DNA of 5,877 nt from Clostridia bacterium (GCA_017556565.1 JAFYMQ010000244.1:1-5877); one strand, 5' to 3'. Positions 1 to 5,081 are shown, counted from the stretch's first letter. Notes: generated by a model from the sequence alone, not told the origin. Made by a program: numbers and translations.

Positions 1-59
1 CCGGTCTTGGCGCAGATGCTGACCGGATAGGAGTGCAGATGTGTTTCGTATTTGTACAT
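1..59 (-). CDS. PHP-domain phosphoesterase, N-terminal fragment (runs off window)
   Basis: Reading the minus strand from the ATG at 59-57 gives MYKYETHLHSYPVSIC and continues off the left edge. The T-H-L-H box at residues 6-9, right after the start, is the hallmark of PHP-domain metallo-phosphoesterases (the histidinol-phosphatase/PolC-PHP superfamily), where the HxH pair (His7, His9) binds catalytic metals. Many Clostridial PHP proteins begin with a similar M-Y-K-Y-E-T-H-L-H, which supports the start. AAGGTGA at 70-64, four bases before the ATG, matches the anti-Shine-Dalgarno sequence. A promoter-like sequence lies just upstream (83-111). The gene has the same strand as the two amidotransferase genes, but it is separated from them by 217 bases of repeats and has its own promoter, so it is probably a separate transcription unit. 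Only 19 full codons are visible, so the substrate and exact subfamily cannot be given. Confidence 0.72.
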   Translation of the reverse strand, partial: MYKYETHLHSYPVSICAKT

Positions 60-82
60 GCTTTCACCTTGTGTCACGATTG

Positions 83-111
83 ATTAGATATTGTCGGAAT
101 GAATCCGCCAA
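83..111 (-). promoter_or_regulatory. Putative sigma-A promoter of the PHP gene
   Basis: On the minus strand, TTGGCG (111-106) and TCTAAT (88-83) are separated by 17 bases. They match the -35 consensus at 4 of 6 and the -10 consensus at 5 of 6 positions. Transcription would start near position 76, leaving a leader of about 17 bases that contains the AAGGTGA ribosome site. The call rests on consensus match and position only. Confidence 0.5.
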
Positions 112-113
112 TA

Positions 114-141
114 TCTTGCGCGGTACTCACCGCGCCTCGCT
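114..141. repeat. Partial copy of the long inverted repeat (28-bp core hairpin)
   Basis: These 28 bases are identical to 4822-4849 and to the reverse complement of 2762-2789. They form the core hairpin of the long repeat: GCGCGGT (118-124), loop ACTC, ACCGCGC (129-135), a perfect 7-bp stem. The match stops abruptly at 141, where the heptad repeat begins, so this is a mosaic junction between two repeat families. Confidence 0.8.
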
Positions 142-234
142 ATTTCTGATAGCTAATAACTAAGAGCTAATAGCTAATAGCTGTGGTATCCGCTTTGCGG
201 ATTTATTGAATAGGTCGCCTACGGCGACACCTTC
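137..234. repeat. Composite intergenic repeat, copy A (heptads plus two hairpins)
   Basis: Bases 137-217 are identical, 81 of 81, to 1357-1437, and similarity continues to 234. The unit has three parts. First are five heptads at 146-180, read on the minus strand as CTATTAG, CTATTAG, CTCTTAG, TTATTAG, CTATCAG. Second is the hairpin ATCCGC-TTT-GCGGAT (188-202). Third is the hairpin GTCGCC-TAC-GGCGAC (214-228), followed by ACCTTC. It lies just downstream of the first amidotransferase gene. The hairpins could shape the 3' end of its mRNA, but neither is followed by a run of U, so a classical terminator is not supported. Confidence 0.85.
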
Positions 235-276
235 ATTTTGCGTTTTGCATTGTGCCTTCTGCATTTATTCTGCCCG

Positions 277-1320
277 TCAGTCCTTCAGGCTGAGCAAGAA
301 CTTGGGTGCTTTCAGCTCGCTTGTCTGCCCCTCGATGTAGTAGGTCTCCATCTTGAGTCTGCCCTGACGCCACAGCTCGGACACCACCTGATATGCGACC
401 GTGCCACGCTGGGTGCAGTCGGCTTGGGGATACAGAGGCGCCAGCACATCCGCCCAGCCTATCTCGGTGAAAATAGTCGGCGTCTGCAGCTTGCTCTCGA
501 TATATTTGTACGCCGCCGCCATGACCTGAGGGGTGATGGGCGCAACCGTTGCGCCGGGGTCAACTATGGGCGCACACTCAAAGCCGTCTTTGTACACCTT
601 GCCGTAGCTCATTGCGGGCAGCAGGGTGGGGCTGCCTGCATCCTCGGGGAATGCAAGGCTCGCCGTCGACATATATGCGCCGTGGTCGCAAAAAGCCACG
701 TTCATGCTCATGACCTGGCGAGCAAAACATATTGCATCGGGCGCACTGTCGGACAAAAGCAGCGCCACAGACTCGCTGGGCACTTGGCTGACCGCCTCCT
801 GCAGGGCAAAAGCCGCGTCCATACCACCTGCGATCTTGCTGCTTGTCAGCTGGCATCGGACGTCGGTGCCGTGGACAAAGCCGCCGTCACCCTTGGGTGT
901 CACGCCCACGGTGGGGTGGCTGCTCTTGAACTCATAGCCCTGCGCTTCCAGCCTGCGTACGATGGCGGGCACGTCTGCCTTACCCTTGAAAAATCCGTCG
1001 CAGCCGTTCATGATCAGCGCTTCTCTCACAACTCCGTCCTGCTCCGCGGTAAAAGGATGCCCGACCCCCACAAAGTCGCTCTTGACGTTGGCGGGGGTGC
1101 GGCTGTGTATAAATCCTATATTGCCGGGCAAGCTTGCCGCGTCGGTGGTCTTGAGCAGGTGCTCAAGGTCGCCCGTTACCTTGCGGCAGTATATTTTGCC
1201 CTCATGTATGGTGGCGATTCCGGTATAAAAACCCGAATCCAACCCCTCCAGCCTGCCCATCATATCGATCAGGATGGGTGCGGCAGGCCGTGTGCCGTTG
1301 TATGCTGCAATGGTGCACAT
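277..1320 (-). CDS. Class II glutamine amidotransferase-like protein (paralogue 1)
   Basis: This 347-residue protein belongs to the class II (Ntn-hydrolase) glutamine amidotransferase fold, which hydrolyses glutamine and passes ammonia to an acceptor domain or partner. It starts M-C-T-I-A, so Cys2 would be the N-terminal nucleophile after Met removal. R-L-E-G-L-D-S-G (23-30) resembles the GlmS LEYRGYDS box, I-H-S-R-T (71-75) the H-T-R-W substrate-binding box, and Asn105-Gly106 the oxyanion-hole pair. GlmS and PurF are much longer and carry SIS or PRTase domains; here no such domain is seen. The conserved C-terminal 90 residues may form a small helix-plus-hairpin (winged-helix-like) unit, which is inference. 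The start is supported by GGGAGGA at 1334-1328, seven bases before the ATG. It is the downstream member of a tandem pair with 1498-2547; I see no convincing promoter of its own. The acceptor substrate is unknown. It could be a glutaminase-type enzyme or the subunit of an unseen complex. Confidence 0.85.
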   Translation of the reverse strand: MCTIAAYNGTRPAAPILIDMMGRLEGLDSGFYTGIATIHEGKIYCRKVTGDLEHLLKTTDAASLPGNIGFIHSRTPANVKSDFVGVGHPFTAEQDGVVREALIMNGCDGFFKGKADVPAIVRRLEAQGYEFKSSHPTVGVTPKGDGGFVHGTDVRCQLTSSKIAGGMDAAFALQEAVSQVPSESVALLLSDSAPDAICFARQVMSMNVAFCDHGAYMSTASLAFPEDAGSPTLLPAMSYGKVYKDGFECAPIVDPGATVAPITPQVMAAAYKYIESKLQTPTIFTEIGWADVLAPLYPQADCTQRGTVAYQVVSELWRQGRLKMETYYIEGQTSELKAPKFLLSLKD

Positions 1321-1341
1321 AATTTATTCCTCCCGTGTCGC

Positions 1342-1359
1342 GCGCCGAAGGCGCCTTCG
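1342..1359. repeat. GC-rich hairpin/palindrome in the leader of paralogue 1
   Basis: The 14-base stretch 1346-1359 (CGAAGGCGCCTTCG) is a perfect palindrome. An alternative hairpin GCGCC-GAA-GGCGC lies at 1342-1354. It sits between the ribosome site of the first amidotransferase gene and the composite repeat, and is followed by CTTCGCTATT, as is the hairpin at 1434-1448. In the mRNA it lies only about 10 bases before the ribosome site, so it could influence translation. Confidence 0.6.
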
Positions 1360-1454
1360 CTATTTCTGATAGCTAATAACTAAGAGCTAATAGCTAATAG
1401 CTGTGGTATCCGCTTTGCGGATTTATTGAATAGGTCGGCATAGCCGACACCTTC
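1357..1454. repeat. Composite intergenic repeat, copy B
   Basis: This is the second copy of the unit at 137-234. Bases 1357-1437 are identical to it. The parts are five heptads (1366-1400), ATCCGC-TTT-GCGGAT (1408-1422), and GTCGGC-ATA-GCCGAC (1434-1448) followed by ACCTTC. Compared with copy A, stem position 5 of the last hairpin changes from C-G to G-C with both arms altered together, so pairing is kept. It fills the gap between the two amidotransferase genes. Confidence 0.85.
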
Positions 1455-1455
1455 G

Positions 1456-1483
1456 CTATTCACTATTAGCTATTCACTATTAG
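1456..1483 (+). repeat. Tandem heptad array (4 units), inverted relative to 1366-1400
   Basis: Four exact 7-base units alternate: CTATTCA, CTATTAG, CTATTCA, CTATTAG. The array directly follows the hairpin at 1434-1448 and ends 14 bases before the stop codon of the second amidotransferase gene. It is complementary to the heptads at 1366-1400: 1468-1485 can pair with 1385-1402 at 16 of 18 positions, enclosing the two GC hairpins in a branched, cloverleaf-like fold. Confidence 0.8.
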
Positions 1484-1497
1484 CTGCATTCTGCCCG

Positions 1498-2547
1498 TCA
1501 GTCTTCCAGCCAGAGCCAGAACACCGGGGCGCGCAGCTCCCTTGTCTGACCCTCGATATAGCGGGTCTCCATCTTGAGTCTGCCCTGACGCCACAGCTCG
1601 GACACCGCCTGATACCTGACGGTGGCACGCTGGTTGCAGTCGGCGGCGGGATAAAGGGGCGCAAGATACTCGCCGAGCCCTGTATCGTTGAAGGGCATGG
1701 GGGTCTTGAGCTTTTCTTCCAGATAATCGTATGCCGCGGCCATGACCTGAGGGGTGATGGGCGCAACCGTTGCGGGGGGCGATACAAATCCGCTCACCTC
1801 AAAACGGTCTTTGTACACCTTGCCGTAGCTCATGGGCGGAAGCAAAGTGTAGCCGCCGGCATTTTCGGGGAATGCCATGGGCGCGGTGGCCATATATGCG
1901 CCATTTTTACCAAAAGTCACGTGCATGGGGAAATTAAAACGGGCAAAGCTTATTGCCTCAGGCTCGGCAAGAGACAGAACAAGGCTGACCGACTCGCTGG
2001 GGATCTCGGTCATGACCTCCTGCAGGGCAAAAGCCGGATCCATACCACCTGCGATCTTGCGGTCGACAAGCTGACACCTGACGTCGTTGCTGTGTACCAG
2101 AGAGCCGTCTGCCAGAGTCACGTTGCCCACCGTGGGGTGATGGCTCTTGAGGGTGTAGCCCCAGTCGAGAGCCTGCTGCACAGCCACCGGAATACCGGCG
2201 CGGATAGCCTCGGCAAAAATGCCGCCGCAGCCGTTGAGGATCAGCGCGGTCTGGGTCTTGCCGTCACGTTCGGCGGTAAAGGGGTGGGACACGCCCGCAA
2301 AATCGCTCTTGATGTTGCCCGGGGTGCGGCTGTGTATAAATCCTATATTGCCGGGCAAGCTTGCCGCGTCGGTGGTCTCAAGCAGCCGCTCAAGATCGCC
2401 CGCAACCTTACAGTAATAAAGCTTGCCCTCATGTATGGTGGCAATTCCGGTATAAAAACCCGAGTCCAATCCCTCCAGCCTGCTCATCATATCGATCAGC
2501 ACAGGCGCTGCGGGAGACGAACCGATGTAACCTGCAATAGTGCACAT
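1498..2547 (-). CDS. Class II glutamine amidotransferase-like protein (paralogue 2)
   Basis: This 349-residue protein is a close paralogue of the product of 277-1320: by my count 79 of the first 100 residues are identical. Cys2, the R-L-E-G-L-D-S-G box (23-30), I-H-S-R-T (71-75) and Asn105-Gly106 are all kept, so both copies look catalytically competent. The C-terminal segment ending S-E-L-W-R-Q-G-R-L-K-M-E-T is also strongly conserved, which argues that it is functional. Divergence is concentrated around residues 95-150 and 190-230. The start is set by AGGAGG at 2562-2557, nine bases before the ATG, and a strong promoter lies directly upstream (2581-2610). It is the promoter-proximal gene of the pair, and the downstream paralogue is probably read from the same promoter across a 177-base gap. 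No synthetase, SIS or PRTase domain is present. The substrate is unknown. Confidence 0.86.
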   Translation of the reverse strand: MCTIAGYIGSSPAAPVLIDMMSRLEGLDSGFYTGIATIHEGKLYYCKVAGDLERLLETTDAASLPGNIGFIHSRTPGNIKSDFAGVSHPFTAERDGKTQTALILNGCGGIFAEAIRAGIPVAVQQALDWGYTLKSHHPTVGNVTLADGSLVHSNDVRCQLVDRKIAGGMDPAFALQEVMTEIPSESVSLVLSLAEPEAISFARFNFPMHVTFGKNGAYMATAPMAFPENAGGYTLLPPMSYGKVYKDRFEVSGFVSPPATVAPITPQVMAAAYDYLEEKLKTPMPFNDTGLGEYLAPLYPAADCNQRATVRYQAVSELWRQGRLKMETRYIEGQTRELRAPVFWLWLED

Positions 2548-2580
2548 AAAAATATTCCTCCTCTATGGTGGTATGGGTAG

Positions 2581-2610
2581 ATTATAACACAAAAATAAAC
2601 CAAAATGCAA
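2581..2610 (-). promoter_or_regulatory. Putative extended -10 promoter of the amidotransferase pair
   Basis: On the minus strand a perfect TATAAT (2586-2581) is preceded by TGT, forming an extended -10 (TGnTATAAT). TTGCAT (2610-2605) lies 18 bases upstream, matching the -35 consensus at 3 of 6. Transcription would begin about 27 bases before the ATG, with the AGGAGG site in that leader. The region is AT-rich, in contrast to the GC-rich repeat that starts farther upstream. Confidence 0.6.
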
Positions 2611-2657
2611 AATTATCGTCCGCACAACCTGCAGAGCGTACAGCGCTGCGAGCTGCC

Positions 2658-2907
2658 TCGCGAAAGCCGCGATTTAGCCTCGTCGAAATCGATGGATTTC
2701 GCGTATTATACAAAGAACAACGGCATTGGCAGTATCAAGTCAGCGGAGCTGACCGAGCGTAAGCGAGGCGCGGTGAGTACCGCGCAAGAGGTCGGAAGGG
2801 CTGCGCCCGACCGAAGTCCATTAAATCGGGGTCCCCGCAAGACCTGTCTTGTGGGGAGAGACGGCAATGGGTGGGTTGCGAGCCAGAATCGCGAAAGCCG
2901 CGATTTA
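2658..2907 (-). repeat. Long intergenic repeat, copy 1 (inverted with respect to 4715-4946)
   Basis: The reverse complement of 2695-2895 aligns over its full length with 4715-4916: about 22 mismatches and one single-base gap in 202 positions, near 89% identity. Internal hairpins are AATCGCG-AAAGC-CGCGATT (2887-2905), CCCC.CAAGA-loop-TCTTG.GGGG (2833-2856), GGGC-TGC-GCCC (2798-2808), the 7-bp core in 2762-2789, GTCAGC-GGA-GCTGAC (2739-2753) and CGAAATC-GATG-GATTTCG (2684-2701). The 19-base TCGCGAAAGCCGCGATTTA occurs exactly at both outer ends (2658-2676 and 2889-2907). The element sits directly at the 3' end of the AraC-type gene and even supplies its stop codon. No protein-coding signal is credible inside it. 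Confidence 0.85.
2705..2732 (-). promoter_or_regulatory. Outward promoter-like end of long repeat copy 1
   Basis: On the minus strand CTGCCA (2732-2727), a 16-base spacer and a perfect TATAAT (2710-2705) lie at the outer end of the repeat. They point toward the amidotransferase gene starting at 2547. The -10 region (TTGTATAATACGCGAAATC) is identical to that of copy 2, although the bases between -35 and -10 have diverged. This is promoter-like by sequence only, and a better promoter for the same gene lies at 2581-2610. Confidence 0.4.
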
Positions 2908-3645
2908 CCCCCTCGGACTTCGTCCGTAGCGGTCACGATACACTTTGCCAAAATACAGTCCATCCTCAAACCCTACCGCCTCGGCAACGGCGGCTACAGT
3001 TCCGTACTCGCCGCTTTCCAGTATGGCTTTTGCCTGATCGAGCCGTCTTTGGAGTATGTATTTTTTGGGAGTGAGTCCGAACCGCTCTTCAAACAGCTTG
3101 CGAAAATAGGTATCCGACACGCCGCACAGCCGGTGCAGCTGTCCTGCGCGCAGGTCGGGGTCAAAAATATGCTTTTCCAGATGTTCCAGCGCCGGGTCCA
3201 GCAGCCGCTCGGTGTAGGAGCGCCGGGTCTCCCCCGCCTCGGCAAAAATCGCCAGCACCTCCCACAGCATCGCCATGCAGCGGCAGCGGTTGACGTCGGT
3301 CTGCACCGCCCAGCTGCGGTACATGGCGCATATCAAACGGTGCATCTCGGCGCTTTTTCGCACCACCAGCACCCCTGACGGAGTATCAATCAGCTCGCCC
3401 GAAAAGTTAATCATCAGACTCTCGCCGCTCTCGCTTGTGGGGTAGAGCGCCTGATAGTGAGGACTGTTCATCAAAAACATCACGTCCCCCGGCTCGACCC
3501 GAACCCGCTCTCCCTGCACGATATAGTCCATGACCGCGCTCAGCCGCAGTATGATGCGGTGGGGGTAATGGGTGTGGACAGCGCCGTGCCGTGAGGTTTG
3601 ACGGGTTATGCTCAGCAGTTTTATTTTTTCTATATCATTCAGCAT
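2905..3645 (-). CDS. AraC-family transcriptional regulator
   Basis: This 246-residue regulator has an N-terminal cupin-like sensing domain (about 20-90; E-P-G-D-V at 51-55 is the typical turn) and a C-terminal double helix-turn-helix DNA-binding domain. The first HTH is about 165-210 (S-D-T-Y-F-R-K-L-F-E, 177-186), the second about 215-244 (A-E-A-V-G-F-E-D then Y-F-G-K-V). The frame stays open upstream of 3645, but that part overlaps the permease gene antisense, so I place the start at ATG 3645-3643, preceded by GGTGAT at 3655-3650. It is divergent from the permease at 3787 with a 141-base gap, the usual arrangement of an AraC activator and its target. The protein ends at R-S-P-R-G, a few residues short of the usual S-P-x-x-Y-R ending, because the TAA stop lies inside the repeat at 2889-2907. 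The effector is unknown, probably a small molecule bound by the cupin domain. Confidence 0.87.
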   Translation of the reverse strand: MLNDIEKIKLLSITRQTSRHGAVHTHYPHRIILRLSAVMDYIVQGERVRVEPGDVMFLMNSPHYQALYPTSESGESLMINFSGELIDTPSGVLVVRKSAEMHRLICAMYRSWAVQTDVNRCRCMAMLWEVLAIFAEAGETRRSYTERLLDPALEHLEKHIFDPDLRAGQLHRLCGVSDTYFRKLFEERFGLTPKKYILQRRLDQAKAILESGEYGTVAAVAEAVGFEDGLYFGKVYRDRYGRSPRG

Positions 3646-3661
3646 AAATATCACCACAACT

Positions 3662-3689
3662 ATTGTAACACAAACATATTTTTTTGCAA
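3662..3689 (-). promoter_or_regulatory. Putative promoter of the AraC-type regulator
   Basis: On the minus strand TTGCAA (3689-3684) and TACAAT (3667-3662) are separated by 16 bases, matching the consensus at 4 of 6 and 5 of 6. Transcription would start near 3655, giving a very short leader of about 10 bases that overlaps the GGTGAT ribosome site. A less likely alternative is an upstream start elsewhere in this AT-rich gap. Confidence 0.42.
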
Positions 3690-3699
3690 TACTGTTGGA

Positions 3700-3728
3700 T
3701 TTTTTCCATATTATTATGTTTTTTCCAT
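3700..3728. promoter_or_regulatory. Candidate AraC-type operator (10-bp direct repeat)
   Basis: TTTTTTCCAT occurs exactly at 3700-3709 and again at 3719-3728, 19 bases start to start. AraC-family dimers typically bind two direct half-sites about two helical turns apart, with the proximal one touching the -35 box of the target. Here the second copy abuts and overlaps by one base the -35 of the permease promoter (3728-3733). The half-sites are AT-rich, so chance recurrence is possible. Confidence 0.42.
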
Positions 3729-3756
3729 TTACGAACCGAGCGCAAAAAGTTATAAT
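3728..3756 (+). promoter_or_regulatory. Putative sigma-A promoter of the AEC permease
   Basis: TTTACG (3728-3733), a 17-base spacer and a perfect TATAAT (3751-3756) lie 31 bases before the permease ATG. The weak -35 (4 of 6) next to a perfect -10 fits a promoter that needs an activator bound just upstream, such as the divergent AraC-type protein. Confidence 0.6.
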
Positions 3757-3786
3757 CCAACCAAACCTATACATAGGGGGAATGTT

Positions 3787-4686
3787 ATGTTCATCGTTAT
3801 GCAGCAGGTGCTGCAGCTGGTTCTGTTTGCCGCCGTCGGCTATATTCTGTGCAAGAGCGGCAAGGTCAAAAGCGAGCATACCAAGCTGCTGTCCACCCTG
3901 CACGTCTATCTGTTTTTGCCCTGCACGGTCATCAACACCTATGCCGCAAACTTTACCGTGGCATACATCCGCGAAAAATACCCTCTTTTGATCGCCTCCA
4001 TCGTCATCATCACCCTGACCATAGTGATCGGCACTCTGATCTCGCGGCTGCTGACCCGCCATCCCTACCAAAGGGTGGTGTACAGTTACAGTCTGGCATT
4101 TTCCAACTACGGATTTTTCGGCTATCCGCTGGTAGAAGGTCTGTTCGGCTCGCTGGCGCTGCAGAACGCAATGATATTTGCCCTGCCCATCTCTCTGTGC
4201 ACCAATACGTGGGGCTACGCCACCCTGACCAAGACCGAAATGAAGCTCAAACGCCTGCTCAGTCCGGTGGTCTGGGCGACTTTGATCGGCGCGGTGCTGG
4301 GTCTGACCGGACTGAAGCTGCCCGCCGTGCTCACATCACTCATCAGCAAGTCGGCAGCCTGCATGGCGCCCGTTGGAATGCTGCTGGCAGGCATGGTGGT
4401 GAGCGAGTTTGACTTCCTCTCCCTGCTCAAAGGCAAGAATAACTATATCATCGCCGCCCTGCGCCTGATTCTGATCCCCTGCGCCATTGCCCTGAGCCTC
4501 AAACTGCTGGGAATGGAAAGCATGGTGCTGACCGCGCTGATGATGCACGCAATGCCCTGCGGCATGAATACCATCGTATTCCCCAGACTGGTGGACGAAG
4601 ACTGCCGCGCCGGAGCAAGTATGACGCTGATCACAAGCCTGCTGGCAATAATCACGATCCCATTATTGGTAGCGGTGTTTTCTTGA
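3787..4686 (+). CDS. AEC (auxin efflux carrier-like) family permease
   Basis: This is a 299-residue inner-membrane transporter of the AEC family (PF03547), whose bacterial members move small carboxylates or similar metabolites by secondary transport. Length is typical. About ten hydrophobic segments can be picked out, near residues 4-22, 37-55, 65-87, 98-117, 124-145, 160-178, 186-205, 219-238, 245-264 and 278-298. Family features include V-G-Y-I-L-C-K-S-G near the N terminus, S-N-Y-G-F-F-G-Y-P-L (106-115), and M-P-C-G-M-N-T then A-G-A-S-M-T-L-I-T-S (256-284). The start at 3787 follows AGGGGG (3775-3780) by six bases; the frame is open farther upstream but without family sequence. It is transcribed divergently from the AraC-type regulator, which probably controls it. 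Downstream, the long repeat begins 28 bases after the stop codon. The substrate cannot be told from sequence alone. Confidence 0.9.
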   Translation: MFIVMQQVLQLVLFAAVGYILCKSGKVKSEHTKLLSTLHVYLFLPCTVINTYAANFTVAYIREKYPLLIASIVIITLTIVIGTLISRLLTRHPYQRVVYSYSLAFSNYGFFGYPLVEGLFGSLALQNAMIFALPISLCTNTWGYATLTKTEMKLKRLLSPVVWATLIGAVLGLTGLKLPAVLTSLISKSAACMAPVGMLLAGMVVSEFDFLSLLKGKNNYIIAALRLILIPCAIALSLKLLGMESMVLTALMMHAMPCGMNTIVFPRLVDEDCRAGASMTLITSLLAIITIPLLVAVFS

Positions 4687-4714
4687 GTTGAGATAAGAAT
4701 CAGGGAACGAATCC

Positions 4715-4946
4715 TTCGCGATTCTGGCTCGCAACCCGTCGCATCGCCGTTTCTCCCCACAAGACAGGTCTTGCGGGGACCCCGATTTAATAGACTTCGG
4801 TCGGGCGCAGCCCTTCCTCCGTCTTGCGCGGTACTCACCGCGCCTCGCTTACGCTCGGTCGACTTCGTCGACTTGGTACTGTCAACCCTCGTGTTACTTG
4901 TATAATACGCGAAATCACCGTTCCCCCGAGATTAACTCGCGACTTT
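4715..4946 (+). repeat. Long intergenic repeat, copy 2 (inverted with respect to 2658-2907)
   Basis: Bases 4715-4916 are the inverted counterpart of 2695-2895 (about 89% identical); weaker similarity continues to about 4946 (CTCGCGACTTTC). Hairpins in order are CCCC.CAAGA-CAGG-TCTTG.GGGG (4755-4778), GGGC-GCA-GCCC (4803-4813), the 7-bp GCGCGGT/ACCGCGC core within 4822-4849, and GTCGAC-TTC-GTCGAC (4858-4872). The last corresponds to GTCAGC/GCTGAC in copy 1, with two base pairs changed on both arms, so the stem is preserved. The element starts 28 bases after the permease stop codon and is in sense orientation in its 3' untranslated region. Confidence 0.85.
4879..4906 (+). promoter_or_regulatory. 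Outward promoter-like end of long repeat copy 2
   Basis: CTGTCA (4879-4884), a 16-base spacer and a perfect TATAAT (4901-4906) mirror the arrangement in copy 1. They point toward the SGNH hydrolase gene starting at 5200. If used, the transcript would have a leader of about 290 bases containing several hairpins. I see no better promoter closer to that gene. Confidence 0.42.
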
Positions 4947-4951
4947 CCAAA

Positions 4952-5003
4952 GGCTCCCTCTGGGAGGGAGCTGTCGAGCGGTCACGCGAGACTGAGGGAG
5001 AGA
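4952..5003 (+). repeat. CTCCCTC-type stem-loop repeat, copy 1
   Basis: The unit consists of the hairpin GCTCCCTC-TGG-GAGGGAGC (4953-4971), a second stem (GTC-GA-GCG with CGC-GA-GAC, 4973-4992, loop GTCA) containing tandem G-A mismatches, and a closing tGAGGGAGaga (4993-5003). The order and borders match the repeat at 5822-5877 though the middle differs. The terminal GAGGGAG (4994-5000) can also pair with the first CTCCCTC arm, so two mutually exclusive folds are possible. I recall similar units as common intergenic repeats in Clostridia. Confidence 0.75.
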
Positions 5004-5017
5004 GCGTTATTCAATCC

Positions 5018-5081
5018 GTCGGCTCTGCCGACACCTTAGCTCTTAGCTATTCGTTATTAGCTATTCACTATTAGCTCTTAC
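5018..5081 (+). repeat. Hairpin plus heptad array (6 units)
   Basis: GTCGGC-TCT-GCCGAC (5018-5032) is followed by ACCTTAG and six 7-base units (5040-5081): CTCTTAG, CTATTCG, TTATTAG, CTATTCA, CTATTAG, CTCTTAC. It is the same modular design as at 1434-1483. Confidence 0.8.

Noticed and set aside
146..180. CRISPR array
   Set aside because: The repeats are 7 bases, contiguous and imperfect, with no spacers and no cas genes nearby.
238..1383. Long plus-strand open frame opposite the first amidotransferase gene
   Set aside because: Its translation has no family resemblance and is rich in Cys, His and Arg. It mirrors a clear minus-strand gene with ribosome site and conserved motifs, and a partial equivalent lies opposite the paralogue. 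It is an antisense shadow.
1357..1486. tRNA gene suggested by the cloverleaf-like fold
   Set aside because: There is no T-loop TTC sequence, no plausible anticodon arm and no acceptor stem with the correct spacing.
2605..3378. Plus-strand open frame across the long repeat and the regulator gene
   Set aside because: The first half translates the hairpin repeat and the second half is antisense to the AraC-type gene. It has no plausible ribosome site or domain.
3598..3786. Upstream extension of the permease frame
   Set aside because: The extra 63 codons are AT-rich intergenic sequence covering both promoters. The ATG at 3787 follows AGGGGG and begins the first membrane segment typical of the family.
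3646..4071. N-terminal extension of the AraC-type protein by 142 codons
   Set aside because: The extension overlaps the permease gene antisense, is Gly/Gln/Asp-rich without domain similarity, and would span the divergent promoter region. The ATG at 3645 follows a ribosome site and gives a normal family length.
2658..4946. Classical composite transposon or insertion sequence
   Set aside because: No transposase or remnant is present. The flanking repeats are too short for an IS, and no clear target-site duplication bounds the 2.3-kb block.
4824..5039. Small plus-strand frame in the repeat-rich gap
   Set aside because: It consists entirely of repeat sequence (core hairpin, CTCCCTC unit), so a protein is unlikely.
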